From Pseudomonas sp. P8_241 (GTDB taxonomy: Bacteria; Pseudomonadota; Gammaproteobacteria; Pseudomonadales; Pseudomonadaceae): a stretch of DNA of 64,000 bases. Shown one piece after another: positions 23,973-32,120 of this stretch (positions are counted from its first letter, which is position 1; every line of letters begins with the position of its first letter). Where the stretch lies: contig NZ_CP125377.1 in the NCBI RefSeq assembly GCF_034008315.1, positions 4,152,501 through 4,216,500 of the forward strand. The letters run 5' to 3'. Made by a program: the position numbers and the translations under genes. The notes beneath the pieces were generated by a model. It ran no database searches and had not been told where the DNA came from. It was given only the letters and a program-made list of their open reading frames with translations.

Positions 23973-24622
23973 CACCATTCTCCTTTGACGTTTGGCGAAG
24001 CCGGTGTCGATGCCCCGGCGAAGTCCGAAGGGTGGTCGTGCTCATTCGGCGACGATGGCGTGATACCGGTGGCCAGTCCGGGGTTGGTGTCGGTCGGGGA
24101 AGCCACCGACGTCTCATAAGGCCGATGAGCACCAAAGCCGCCCGTCGGCGGCATCGAACTGCCCTGCGCCGGGTCGTGTTCTGCGTGCGTGGTCACCGCT
24201 GCGGAACTGCCCGCCTTGAGGAACCGCGACAAGCCGAAGCCCAACGCGATGCTGCCGGCGATGAACAGCGCCGGATTGTTGCGCGCCAGTGCGGCGCCGT
24301 CATGCAACAGCTGTTCGGCACTCTTGCCGCGAAGGTTGCCCGCCAGCCCTGTCATAGACTCCGCCATGTCGGTGAGGTAGTCAGACATGCCCAGCGTGTC
24401 TTTATCCTCAAGTTCGGATACGAAGGATTTCGCCCCTTGGGCCAGCGCTTCGATCTGATCGGCGGCGGTGTCGCGGTACTGCCCGAACTGCGCATCGGCT
24501 TGCTGGCGCGCACCGCCCAGCGCTTCGGTCACGTCGTCCTTGAGATGCTGAAAGTCCTGTCCGGGTTTGCCGGCACCCGAATTCTCGGTCTGCCCCCCGG
24601 CCCTGCTGTCTGAAGTATTCAT
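23972..24622 (-). CDS. YqjD/ElaB-like stress-associated membrane protein
   Basis: A 216-residue protein with an N-terminal helical, Gln/Ala-rich region (DFQHLKDDVTEALGGARQQADAQFGQYRDTAADQIEALAQ), a central segment with one hydrophobic stretch (NNPALFIAGSIALGFGLSRFL, residues ~113-133) in the ElaB/YqjD NPxxxxxxxxxxGxxxG style, and a Pro/Ser/Gly-rich disordered tail. It leads a tightly coupled operon with the holin-like and DUF3618 proteins. The set resembles the E. coli yqjDEK operon in plan and probably contributes to envelope or osmotic stress adaptation. That role is inferred. Confidence 0.65.
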   Translation of the reverse strand: MNTSDSRAGGQTENSGAGKPGQDFQHLKDDVTEALGGARQQADAQFGQYRDTAADQIEALAQGAKSFVSELEDKDTLGMSDYLTDMAESMTGLAGNLRGKSAEQLLHDGAALARNNPALFIAGSIALGFGLSRFLKAGSSAAVTTHAEHDPAQGSSMPPTGGFGAHRPYETSVASPTDTNPGLATGITPSSPNEHDHPSDFAGASTPASPNVKGEW

Positions 24623-24762
24623 GTCGTCCCTCGCCTTCTGAATGAAAAGCGTCGTGGGAGTTCGCAGCGGGTTGCCCTGACTCCCTCATAGCAGAGGACG
24701 GATCAGTTCTGGGGGAGTTCAAAGCGGATGATGAGCGAGAGGGGGTATCCGACGTGTGATAC

Positions 24763-26322
24763 TCAAACCTCCACCCTGTTGCGTCCTCCTTCCTTGGCGC
24801 GATAGAGACGCTCATCAGCCAGCTTCAGCACGCTTTCTGCCGTCGCGACGTCGGCGCTCAGACAGGCAATGCCGATGGAGATGGTCAACCTTCCAACCCC
24901 CGGGATCTCTGTGTCGGCGATCTGTTGGCGAATCCGCTCGGCAATGGACCTGGCGATTTCCAGCGGGGTATCGGGCAGGATCAGAGTAAATTCCTCGCCC
25001 CCTGCGCGGCAGGCCACGTCCGCCGAGCGGGAATTGTGCTTGAGGATGTCGGCGACCTGCTTCAGCGCAACGTCACCGGCGTCATGCCCGAAGGTGTCAT
25101 TGACCCGTTTGAAGTGATCGATATCCAGCGCCAGCACTGAATAGTGTTGCCCGGCCTTCGTTAACAAAGCGAGTACGCCGTCCATGGCGCGTCGATTGGC
25201 CAGCCCGGTCAACGGATCACTTTGCGCCTCGTGGCTAAGCTGGCCGAGCTTTTGCTGAAGCAATTGCACGCCAGTCAGCATCGCCTGGCGAATGGCCGAT
25301 GCGTCGCGGTACCAGGCATTGACGCGTTGCAGTTGGTCAAGGGTCTCGCTCGCGGCCAATTGATTGGCGGCAGCGGAGAGCTGGCGCAACGGCCTGGCGA
25401 TCAGCCTGGTGCAGAGCAGAATCAGGCCGAAGCCGACAATGCCGGCAGGAATCATCCCGACAACCATTTCGCGCATGAGTGAGTCCAGCGTGGCAAGGCT
25501 ACGCTGCGTGGGTTGCTGCACCACCACCGCCCAATGGGCGTCCGGTACCGGCGCAAAGCCGGTCAGCATCGGCACGCCTTTATAGTTCGGGGCAGCCATT
25601 GAACCGCCTTCACCGCGCAAGGCCGCATCCACCGACGAGCTCGAGCCCAGGATATCGCCGATTCTTTTCTGATCGGGGTGGTACAACAGTCGTCTGTTGC
25701 CGTCAGCCACGAAAGCAAAGGTGCCCTCGTGATGAAAGTGACTACTGATGACCGTGTGAAAAACGCCTTGCTTGAGCAGGTAGACAGAGCCGCCCACCAC
25801 ACCGAGAAATTCCCCGGACGGGTTGAAAACCGGTTGGGAAATAAACACCACCAGATTCCCGGCCAGGGACACATAGGCCGTGCTGACGAGCGGACGGCGC
25901 TCCTTGAGTGCCTGAACGATGCCTTGCGAAGACAACGGATTGCCGGCGATCTGCAAGGTGTCCGGATACGCCTGAAGCACCGTGCCGCGCGCATCCACGA
26001 TGGCGATGGAGTTGAAGTCGGTACCCTGCGCCTGCAAGCGGACCGCCTCCTCGCGCAGCACCAGGGGATCGTTCCAATGTTCGGCGAGCGTGTTGGCGCT
26101 GTAGGTCAAGCGACTGTGCGCCGCACCGAGGAATTCACCGATGCTGGAGGCTACTTTCGCCGCATAGGCCCCATTGGCCTCCAGCGTCGAATGGATCAAG
26201 GCATCTCGCTGCACCCGATACGCGACAATGAGGCTGTTGCACAGCGTCGCCAGTACCGACAGCAAAACAAACAAAAGAATCAGCCCACGCAGATCGACGG
26301 GAAAGGGGCCGGATAGCTTCAT
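24763..26322 (-). CDS. dCache-GGDEF diguanylate cyclase
   Basis: A 519-residue protein: an N-terminal transmembrane helix, a periplasmic double-Cache sensing domain (LQAQGTDFNSIAIVDARGTVLQAYPD.., PVFNPSGEFLGVVGGSVYL), a second helix (MIPAGIVGFGLILLCTRLI) leading into a HAMP-like linker, and a GGDEF domain (DPLTGLANRRAMDGVL, DIDHFKRVNDTFGHDAGD). The active-site motif is GGEEF, and an intact RxxD inhibitory site (RSAD) lies five residues before it. It should make cyclic di-GMP under feedback control in response to a small periplasmic ligand. The ATG at 26322 has GGAGGG upstream; a frame opening at 26382 is less likely. Confidence 0.88.
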   Translation of the reverse strand: MKLSGPFPVDLRGLILLFVLLSVLATLCNSLIVAYRVQRDALIHSTLEANGAYAAKVASSIGEFLGAAHSRLTYSANTLAEHWNDPLVLREEAVRLQAQGTDFNSIAIVDARGTVLQAYPDTLQIAGNPLSSQGIVQALKERRPLVSTAYVSLAGNLVVFISQPVFNPSGEFLGVVGGSVYLLKQGVFHTVISSHFHHEGTFAFVADGNRRLLYHPDQKRIGDILGSSSSVDAALRGEGGSMAAPNYKGVPMLTGFAPVPDAHWAVVVQQPTQRSLATLDSLMREMVVGMIPAGIVGFGLILLCTRLIARPLRQLSAAANQLAASETLDQLQRVNAWYRDASAIRQAMLTGVQLLQQKLGQLSHEAQSDPLTGLANRRAMDGVLALLTKAGQHYSVLALDIDHFKRVNDTFGHDAGDVALKQVADILKHNSRSADVACRAGGEEFTLILPDTPLEIARSIAERIRQQIADTEIPGVGRLTISIGIACLSADVATAESVLKLADERLYRAKEGGRNRVEV

Positions 26323-26687
26323 GCAACCCTCCGCGGTGCCGCAGGGGTGATAAACGCTAAAGAGCAAAGGCGCAATTTTCAATCCACGAAGGAGTGTCGG
26401 ATGCCCATCTCGCCGTGTCGCGCGACTCGGGCAGTGCGCATTGCAGGATAGGCAGAGTCCGTTGGTTTGTCACATTCCTGAGCGCGCAAATACCGTCAGA
26501 CGTGCAGTCCTCAGGTTCTGACGCCTACCGTGTGAACTTGCTCACAACAACTACACTGAAAATGCACCGGACGGCTAAAAGTCAGTTTATGTCCGCAAAA
26601 CTTGTGCAATATCAGGGGTATTCGCTAGTGCAACGTTGCAAGGACGCAGTTCAACCCTCCCCTCATGTCCGAGGCAATCGATTCTGA
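26323..26687. other. Intergenic region right of the diguanylate cyclase
   Basis: No credible gene. A plus-strand frame from 26394 to 26687 lacks a ribosome binding site and a recognisable product. The region should contain the promoter of the leftward diguanylate cyclase. Confidence 0.35.
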
Positions 26688-26795
26688 ATGCGCTACCTGG
26701 CCTTCATCATCTTAGTGGTCACCATTGCCGTCCTGTGCCTAGCGCTCTACGGTTGGTATTGCCACCTTCGCGATGACCACGATGACTTTGTCTGA
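26688..26795 (+). CDS. 35-residue single-span membrane peptide
   Basis: Reads MRYLAFIILVVTIAVLCLAL then YGWYCHLRDDHDDFV. It has one transmembrane segment and an acidic, histidine-containing tail. The ribosome binding site is weak (GAGG about 13 bases upstream), so translation is uncertain; the clean hydrophobic/polar division is the main argument for a real gene. No neighbour suggests a function. Confidence 0.4.
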   Translation: MRYLAFIILVVTIAVLCLALYGWYCHLRDDHDDFV

Positions 26796-26991
26796 GCGTG
26801 CCCTCCTTCGACATTGCCAGCGCTCGACTCCCTTTCCAGCTTGCCATCCTTGATGGCTGTACCTTCCAACGGCCAGCCAATTGACGGCCATTGGCCAACA
26901 CTCCTCCCGTTGTTCATTCACTATCCGCAAAACCGTCTATGTTGTAAGTGACAGGTCCATGCCGGGCCAGTAGTGCGCTGATGGAGTTCTT

Positions 26992-27738
26992 ATGAAAAGG
27001 ACCAATCTTGCAGCTGTTGTCACCGCAGTACTTGCAGTCATCATTCCCGCCACCTCGAACGCCACGCTATCTGCTGACCCGGTTTTCACCTTCGGTGTGC
27101 TTGGCAGCTACAGCAAACTCAAATTCGAAGGGCATCGGTCTACGGACACCGAGCACATGCCCGAAGGCGGATTGTTTTTAAACTTCGGCAACAAGATGAC
27201 CGCCCGGACCGGCCTTGTCTTCAGCGCAGAAATCAGTGGGCAATACTCCGAGAGACAAAACCAGAAAGTGAAAGACGGGCAAGCTGACCTGGACCTGGGC
27301 TGGCGGTTTGCCCTGGATGCGCAAAACTATCTCGATCTCTTGCTGGGGGGGGGTTACAAGTGGAATCGTTTCGACCCGGACTACAAGAAATACGAGACTG
27401 AGCTCACCAGTCGGACGCCTTTCGCCAAGGCCGCCATTGGCTACAACCATCTGTTCAGCGCCTCGACTTTGCGCCTGGAGGCTGGCGTCAGAAAGACCCT
27501 CGACGGCGACGCGGAGTTGAACATTCACGGGGTCAATAGCTCCACCGTTGACTTGAAGGACACCACCAATCCTTTTGTCGAACTGAGCTGGCTGATGAAT
27601 CAGCAAGGGGCTTTTCCGCTGGTCGCGACCCTGTACTTCAACCGTTTCAAATATGACCTGGACGGTCAATTCAAGCTGACCGACTACGACAAACAGACCC
27701 GAGATGAATACGGCTTGAAAATAGGCATCGTGTTCTGA
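26992..27738 (+). CDS. Exported outer-membrane beta-barrel protein
   Basis: A 248-residue protein with a signal peptide (cleavage near residue 24, SNA) and alternating strands with aromatic girdles (FTFGVLGSYSKLKFEG, MTARTGLVFSAEISGQYSE, YLDLLLGGGYKWNRFD, PFAKAAIGYNHLFSASTLRLEAGVRKTLDG, FPLVATLYFNRFKYD), ending YGLKIGIVF with the terminal phenylalanine used for barrel insertion. I do not recognise a specific family; it may be an autotransporter-barrel-like or OmpW-like small channel. GGAG precedes the ATG, and a bidirectional terminator follows immediately. Confidence 0.7.
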   Translation: MKRTNLAAVVTAVLAVIIPATSNATLSADPVFTFGVLGSYSKLKFEGHRSTDTEHMPEGGLFLNFGNKMTARTGLVFSAEISGQYSERQNQKVKDGQADLDLGWRFALDAQNYLDLLLGGGYKWNRFDPDYKKYETELTSRTPFAKAAIGYNHLFSASTLRLEAGVRKTLDGDAELNIHGVNSSTVDLKDTTNPFVELSWLMNQQGAFPLVATLYFNRFKYDLDGQFKLTDYDKQTRDEYGLKIGIVF

Positions 27739-27781
27739 CAAAAAAGCCCACTGACCGGTGCCGGTTCAGTGGGCTTTTTTC
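27739..27781. terminator. Bidirectional intrinsic terminator
   Basis: AAAAAAGCCCACTGA pairs with TTCAGTGGGCTTTTTT through GCCCACTGA/TCAGTGGGC, with ACCGG/CCGGT at the tip. A- and T-runs on both sides make it active in both directions, for the barrel gene and for the convergent cytochrome gene. Confidence 0.9.
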
Positions 27782-27796
27782 ACATCAGGCCAGGAC

Positions 27797-28444
27797 TCAC
27801 TGACTCAAGATGAACGTCGCCAGGCTTTTCAGATCATCCGGGCTCAATTGAGCGAAAGGCGGCATGGGCACATTCCCCCATTTGCCGCTGCCACCCTGCT
27901 GAATGCTGGACATCAGCCGGTCCAATGCCTGCGGGTCTTTGGCGTACTTGGCCGCCACATCGTGGTAAGCCGGGCCTACTACCTTGTGATCGATCGCGTG
28001 GCAGGACAGGCAGGCATTGTTCTGCAGCAAAGCCTTGGCGTCGACTTTGGCAACTGTCACCACCGGAGGCTGGGCCGCCGGGGGGTTGGAGGCCGCCTGA
28101 ACATCGGCATCGCTCGCCTTGGCACTGCCGTAGGTCACCGCCAGGTAAGCGCCAATCACACTCACATCCTGATCGCTGATCGGCGCGCCGTACACGTGCT
28201 GCATCTTGCCCGCTTCAGCGGTCCACTGGGCCAGGCTCAAGCCTGGCGGCTGAAAGTTGATGTAATCGGCCGAGTGGCAAACGGAGCACTTCTGCTGCGC
28301 CAATGCGTAGCCAGGCATGGCGCTGGGCTTGAATACTGCCGTTTCCGGCGGCAGCGTGATCGATAGCGGTGCCGCGCTAGCCAGGGTCGCCAGACACACC
28401 TGAGCCGCGCATAGCGCGGTGATGATGAATTTCATGGGTTTCAT
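27797..28444 (-). CDS. sorB: Di-haem c-type cytochrome, sulfite dehydrogenase subunit B
   Basis: A 215-residue exported protein with a signal peptide (residues 1-24) and two haem-binding motifs, CSVCH (residues ~53-57) and CLSCH (~146-150). The second domain, ..HKVVGPAYHDVAAKYA.. PMPPFAQLSPDDLKSLATFIL, is a typical cytochrome c fold with a methionine ligand. Its gene lies 10 bases after the molybdopterin enzyme gene, as in SorAB. It would accept electrons from sulfite oxidation and pass them to the respiratory chain. Classical SorB has one haem; the second makes this an extended form. Confidence 0.82.
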   Translation of the reverse strand: MKPMKFIITALCAAQVCLATLASAAPLSITLPPETAVFKPSAMPGYALAQQKCSVCHSADYINFQPPGLSLAQWTAEAGKMQHVYGAPISDQDVSVIGAYLAVTYGSAKASDADVQAASNPPAAQPPVVTVAKVDAKALLQNNACLSCHAIDHKVVGPAYHDVAAKYAKDPQALDRLMSSIQQGGSGKWGNVPMPPFAQLSPDDLKSLATFILSQ

Positions 28445-28454
28445 GCGGCCCTCC

Positions 28455-29714
28455 TCAGGCGACGGTCACGTGGCTGGTTTCCACGACGTGGCGACGGTAA
28501 CCACTGGGGTTCCAGTCGGCTTTCATCGGTTGGGTCTCGCCTGCACTGTTGCTGGCGCGCACCATCAATTGCGTCGCGCCCTTGCTGGTGAAGGTGATCG
28601 GCAATGTCCACTCGCGGAAGGAGAATCGCCCCAGATCCTCGCCAAGCGCGGCTTCGCGCCAGGTGTTCGCGCCGTCGATCGAGACCTCCACCTTGTTGAC
28701 CCCCACGCCACCGTCGAACGCAATGCCCTTGAGCAGCACGTTTTTGTTCAGCGGCATCACGTCGCCGTGCTTAACGCTGGTGATGAAACTGCGCACCGCC
28801 AACTTGGAAATCGGCAGGGTTTTCGCCGCCGTGGTGCCGGGGGCAATGCAGAAACAATCGTTATCCGGAAGACGGTAACCCTTGGCCATGAAGAAACCGT
28901 CGAAGGTGTGGTCGACGACTTCGATTTCGCTCAAATGCTTGACCCAATACGTACCGAAGTAGCCGGGCACCACCAGACGAATCGGGTAACCGTTGAGAAA
29001 TGGCAGGTCGGTGCCGTTCATTGACCAGGCGATCATCGGCTCACCGTCCATGGCATGGCTGATGTCCAGCGCCTTGATGAATTCCGGGGTGCTCGGCAGC
29101 ACCGGCTTATCCAGCCCACGGAAGGTCACTTGCGCAGCCTCGGCTTTCACCCCGGCCTTTTCCAGTACAGTCTTGAGCGAAACCCCAACCCAGCGCGCGT
29201 TGCCCATGGAACCATTGCCCAACTGAGCGCCGAACACGCGCGGCATCGAGAAGCCACGACTGTTACCCGAACATTGATTGACGGCGACCACTTCCACCGG
29301 TTCGGCGAGCGCCTTGAGCTCGGCGAGAGACAATGAGAGCGGCGTCTCGACCGTGCCCTTGACCGTCAAACGGTAAGTGTCCGGATCAATGCTGGTCGGA
29401 AAATCAGCCAGGTGATAGCGCACAAAAAAAGCGTCGTTGGGCGTGATCGGCCCTTCATTGAACACAGGGAACGGCGTCTCCAGGTGTGGCGGACGGGTTG
29501 TCACCAGAGTCAACGGGCGCTTTTGCGGGTATTGCACCAACGGTCGTGGGCCCGCGGCAAAGGTCACGTCTTCAGGGGACTGGCTGGTCGCGGCAGTTTC
29601 ATCGGCGGCCTTGGCGAGACTCGCCAAGGGCGAAGCCGCCAACGCCAAGGTGAAAGCATCACGTAAAACCCGCCGACGGCTCGGCTGGCTGTTGTCTATA
29701 AAACTGAACTTCAT
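28455..29714 (-). CDS. sorA: Molybdopterin-dependent sulfite oxidoreductase subunit A
   Basis: A 419-residue protein with a twin-arginine signal (SRRRVLRDAFTLALAASPLA). The molybdenum-binding domain includes NEGPITPNDAFFVRYHLADFP and the cysteine ligand in VVAVNQCSGNSRGFSMPRV; WVGVSLKTVL, IRLVVPGYFGTYWVKHLSEIEV and the C-terminal dimerisation domain (VEVSIDGANTWREAAL, FREWTLPITF) follow. The layout matches SorA/YedY-like sulfite oxidases of the plant type without haem. It would oxidise sulfite to sulfate in the periplasm with the adjacent cytochrome as acceptor. Confidence 0.88.
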   Translation of the reverse strand: MKFSFIDNSQPSRRRVLRDAFTLALAASPLASLAKAADETAATSQSPEDVTFAAGPRPLVQYPQKRPLTLVTTRPPHLETPFPVFNEGPITPNDAFFVRYHLADFPTSIDPDTYRLTVKGTVETPLSLSLAELKALAEPVEVVAVNQCSGNSRGFSMPRVFGAQLGNGSMGNARWVGVSLKTVLEKAGVKAEAAQVTFRGLDKPVLPSTPEFIKALDISHAMDGEPMIAWSMNGTDLPFLNGYPIRLVVPGYFGTYWVKHLSEIEVVDHTFDGFFMAKGYRLPDNDCFCIAPGTTAAKTLPISKLAVRSFITSVKHGDVMPLNKNVLLKGIAFDGGVGVNKVEVSIDGANTWREAALGEDLGRFSFREWTLPITFTSKGATQLMVRASNSAGETQPMKADWNPSGYRRHVVETSHVTVA

Positions 29715-30043
29715 TCTGCGCTCTCTATGATTGTTTTATTGAGATGCAACTGACGGCTCCCCACCTGCACGCGAGGCTTTTTGTAGGAGCAAGCTTGCTC
29801 GCGATGGTCGTGAGCGAAGACGCGTGTTTACTGGATAAACGCAGCGCTCTTGAGCACATCGCGAGCAAGCTCGCTCCTACACAATGGTGCCTGCCCTACG
29901 GAGGGGTATCAGGCTTACGGTTCGACGCCGGAAAACAAGTCAGTATCGCCACGCAAAAACTGTTCGCTTTACATTGAGCGTCAGTGACTTAGCATTTGAT
30001 GACAGGACTGGAGCCCCAAGTCCAATGCCCATTCCAGCGCCCA
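29715..30043. other. Intergenic region with REP element between sorA and mqo
   Basis: Holds the sorA promoter region, then a REP pair at 29782-29882; the rest (29890-30043) contains no convincing gene. Confidence 0.5.
29782..29882. repeat. REP doublet (REPIN)
   Basis: TGTAGGAGCAAGCTTGCTCG and its inverted partner CGAGCAAGCTCGCTCCTACA are about 60 bases apart. Each half is itself a hairpin, as in fluorescens-group REP doublets. Confidence 0.85.
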
Positions 30044-30086
30044 CAAAAAAACCCACTGACCGTCTCCGGTGCAGTGGGTTTTATTT
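30044..30086. terminator. Intrinsic terminator downstream of mqo
   Basis: AAAAAAACCCACTG pairs with CAGTGGGTTTTATTT around a GC-rich loop. It ends 16 bases from the mqo stop and, because of its symmetric A/T runs, can act on both strands. Confidence 0.85.
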
Positions 30087-30101
30087 GATTAGGCGGTCTG
30101 G

Positions 30102-31748
30102 TTACAGAGCCATATCACGCGCAGCATCGGCTTTCGGCGCTTTTGCATCAAGATCGACAGTCACCGGGGTCGTTGCCGGAGCCATCGTCGCCGGAGGCGT
30201 CGTCAGTTCCAGCACCTTGGCGGTGTACGCCCATTCCTGCGCAACCTTTTCCGGGCTGGCGTTCAGCTGGGTGCCGTAGCTCGGGACGATCTGGTGCAGC
30301 TTTTCCTGCCACTGCGGGCTCGCGACCTTGTCCTTGAAGACTTTCTGCAGCACGGTCAGCATGATCGGTGCGGCGGTCGAAGCGCCTGGCGAGGCGCCCA
30401 GCAGGCCGGCGATGCTGCCGTCTTGCGCAGCGACGATCTCGGTGCCCAGTTTCAGCACGCCACCGGCGGCTTCGTCGCGCTTGATGATCTGCACACGCTG
30501 CCCGGCTTGCCACAGACGCCAGTCTTCAGCCTTGGCGTTCGGGAAGTATTCTTTCAAGGCGTTGAGGCGGTCTTCATCCGACAGCATCAGTTGGCCTGCC
30601 AGGTACTCGACCAGCGGGTATTCCTTGATGCCAACCTTGGTCATTGGCCACACGTTGTGTGTGGTCGTGGTGGTCAGCAGGTCCAGGTACGAACCTTCTT
30701 TGAGGAACTTGGTGCTGAAGGTCGCGAATGGGCCAAACAGAATCACGCGCTTGCCATCCAGCACGCGGGTGTCCAGGTGCGGAACCGACATCGGCGGTGC
30801 GCCAACGGAAGCTTTGCCGTAGGCCTTGGCCAGGTGTTGCTCGGCAATGGTCGGGTTTTCGGTCACGAGGAACGAGCCGCCTACCGGGAAGCCTGCGTAT
30901 TCCTTGGCTTCAGGAATGCCGGACTTCTGCAGCAGGTGCAAGGCACCGCCGCCAGCGCCGATGAACACGAACTTGGCGTCGGTTTCGGTTTTGCTGCCGT
31001 CTTTGAGGTTTTTGTAGCTGACGCGCCAGCTGCCGTCTTCGTTACGGGTGATGTCCTGCACTTCGCTGGACAGCTTCAAGTCGAATTTCGGTGTGGTTTG
31101 CAGATGTGCAACGAACTGGCGCGTAATTTCGCCGAAGTTCACGTCAGTACCCAGCGGGCTCCAGGTGGCCGCGATTTTCTGGTTCGGGTCACGCCCTTCC
31201 ATCATCAGCGGTACCCATTGCTTGATCACAGCCGGGTCTTCGGAGTACTGCATGCCGGCGAACAGCGGGCTCGCTTGCAGAGCGTCGTAGCGTTTCTTCA
31301 GGAACTTGATGTTGTCATCGCCCCACACGAAGCTCATGTGCGGTGTGGAGTTGATGAACGAACGCGGGTTTTTCAGCACGCCTTGCTGAACCTGCCAGGC
31401 CCAGAACTGACGGGAGATCTGGAAGGCTTCGTTGATTTCAACAGCCTTCGGGATCGAGACCTTGCCGCTCTCGTCTTCCGGCGTGTAGTTCAGCTCCGCC
31501 AGCGCGGAGTGACCGGTACCGGCGTTGTTCCAGCCGTTGGAGCTTTCCTGAGCGACGCCGTCGAGGCGCTCGATCATTTGCATCGAGGTGCCAGGTTCCA
31601 GCTCATTGAGCCATACACCCAGGGTCGCGCTCATGATGCCGCCGCCAATCAGCAGCACATCGACTTTCTTCGCCTCTTCAGCCTGGGCCGTGGTCATCCC
31701 CAACGACAAGGCCAACCCCAGCAGGGCTGTGTTTACTTTCTTAAACAT
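30102..31748 (-). CDS. mqo: Malate:quinone oxidoreductase
   Basis: About 548 residues of the Mqo family: FAD-binding [48 protein letters not shown] (the family signature), [45 protein letters not shown] and [15 protein letters not shown]. It oxidises malate to oxaloacetate and reduces quinone at the membrane, replacing or backing up NAD-linked malate dehydrogenase. A hydrophobic N-terminus ([20 protein letters not shown]) looks like a signal peptide, common in Pseudomonas paralogues and unusual for an enzyme acting on cytoplasmic malate. The ATG at 31748 follows AGGTG. The C-terminal Pro/Thr/Ala tail is extended. Confidence 0.95.
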   Translation of the reverse strand: MFKKVNTALLGLALSLGMTTAQAEEAKKVDVLLIGGGIMSATLGVWLNELEPGTSMQMIERLDGVAQESSNGWNNAGTGHSALAELNYTPEDESGKVSIPKAVEINEAFQISRQFWAWQVQQGVLKNPRSFINSTPHMSFVWGDDNIKFLKKRYDALQASPLFAGMQYSEDPAVIKQWVPLMMEGRDPNQKIAATWSPLGTDVNFGEITRQFVAHLQTTPKFDLKLSSEVQDITRNEDGSWRVSYKNLKDGSKTETDAKFVFIGAGGGALHLLQKSGIPEAKEYAGFPVGGSFLVTENPTIAEQHLAKAYGKASVGAPPMSVPHLDTRVLDGKRVILFGPFATFSTKFLKEGSYLDLLTTTTTHNVWPMTKVGIKEYPLVEYLAGQLMLSDEDRLNALKEYFPNAKAEDWRLWQAGQRVQIIKRDEAAGGVLKLGTEIVAAQDGSIAGLLGASPGASTAAPIMLTVLQKVFKDKVASPQWQEKLHQIVPSYGTQLNASPEKVAQEWAYTAKVLELTTPPATMAPATTPVTVDLDAKAPKADAARDMAL

Positions 31749-32120
31749 CTGTTGCACCTATGATAAAACGCCATCCGCCCTTCCATCCTCGCGCACGCAG
31801 CCCCATGTTTCACGGCAGATCATGGGTGAAGGCACAGCGGGATTACAGGGTGGGCACACAAGGCCGACGAAACGCATCGACCCCAGTTTAATGTCCCTTC
31901 TGAACTGACTTTTTATCTTTATTGGCTTCAGCTGCTTGAGCGACAGTGATTCCGTCGGCACGTCTCAAGGACATGCAAACTGAATAGGTCAAACCAAGTT
32001 GGCGCGAAGAATATCACGTCGGGGCGGGCCCGCGTGTCTGTTGCTGAATCGTTTGTCCCGGTCCGGTCACTGAGCCCTTCTATACTCACCCTGTTTTCCA
32101 CCCGCATATGAGGATGTGTC
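31749..32120. other. Divergent intergenic region mqo / ilvD
   Basis: Carries the two divergent promoters. No gene, hairpin or recognisable operator was found. A long minus-strand frame crossing into ilvD (31928-32650) is an antisense shadow. Confidence 0.4.

Noticed and set aside
26394..26687. 97-codon plus-strand ORF right of the diguanylate cyclase
   Set aside because: No binding site and no family; it ends directly at the more plausible small membrane peptide.
30294..31763. 489-codon plus-strand ORF opposite mqo
   Set aside because: Antisense shadow of a clear malate:quinone oxidoreductase.
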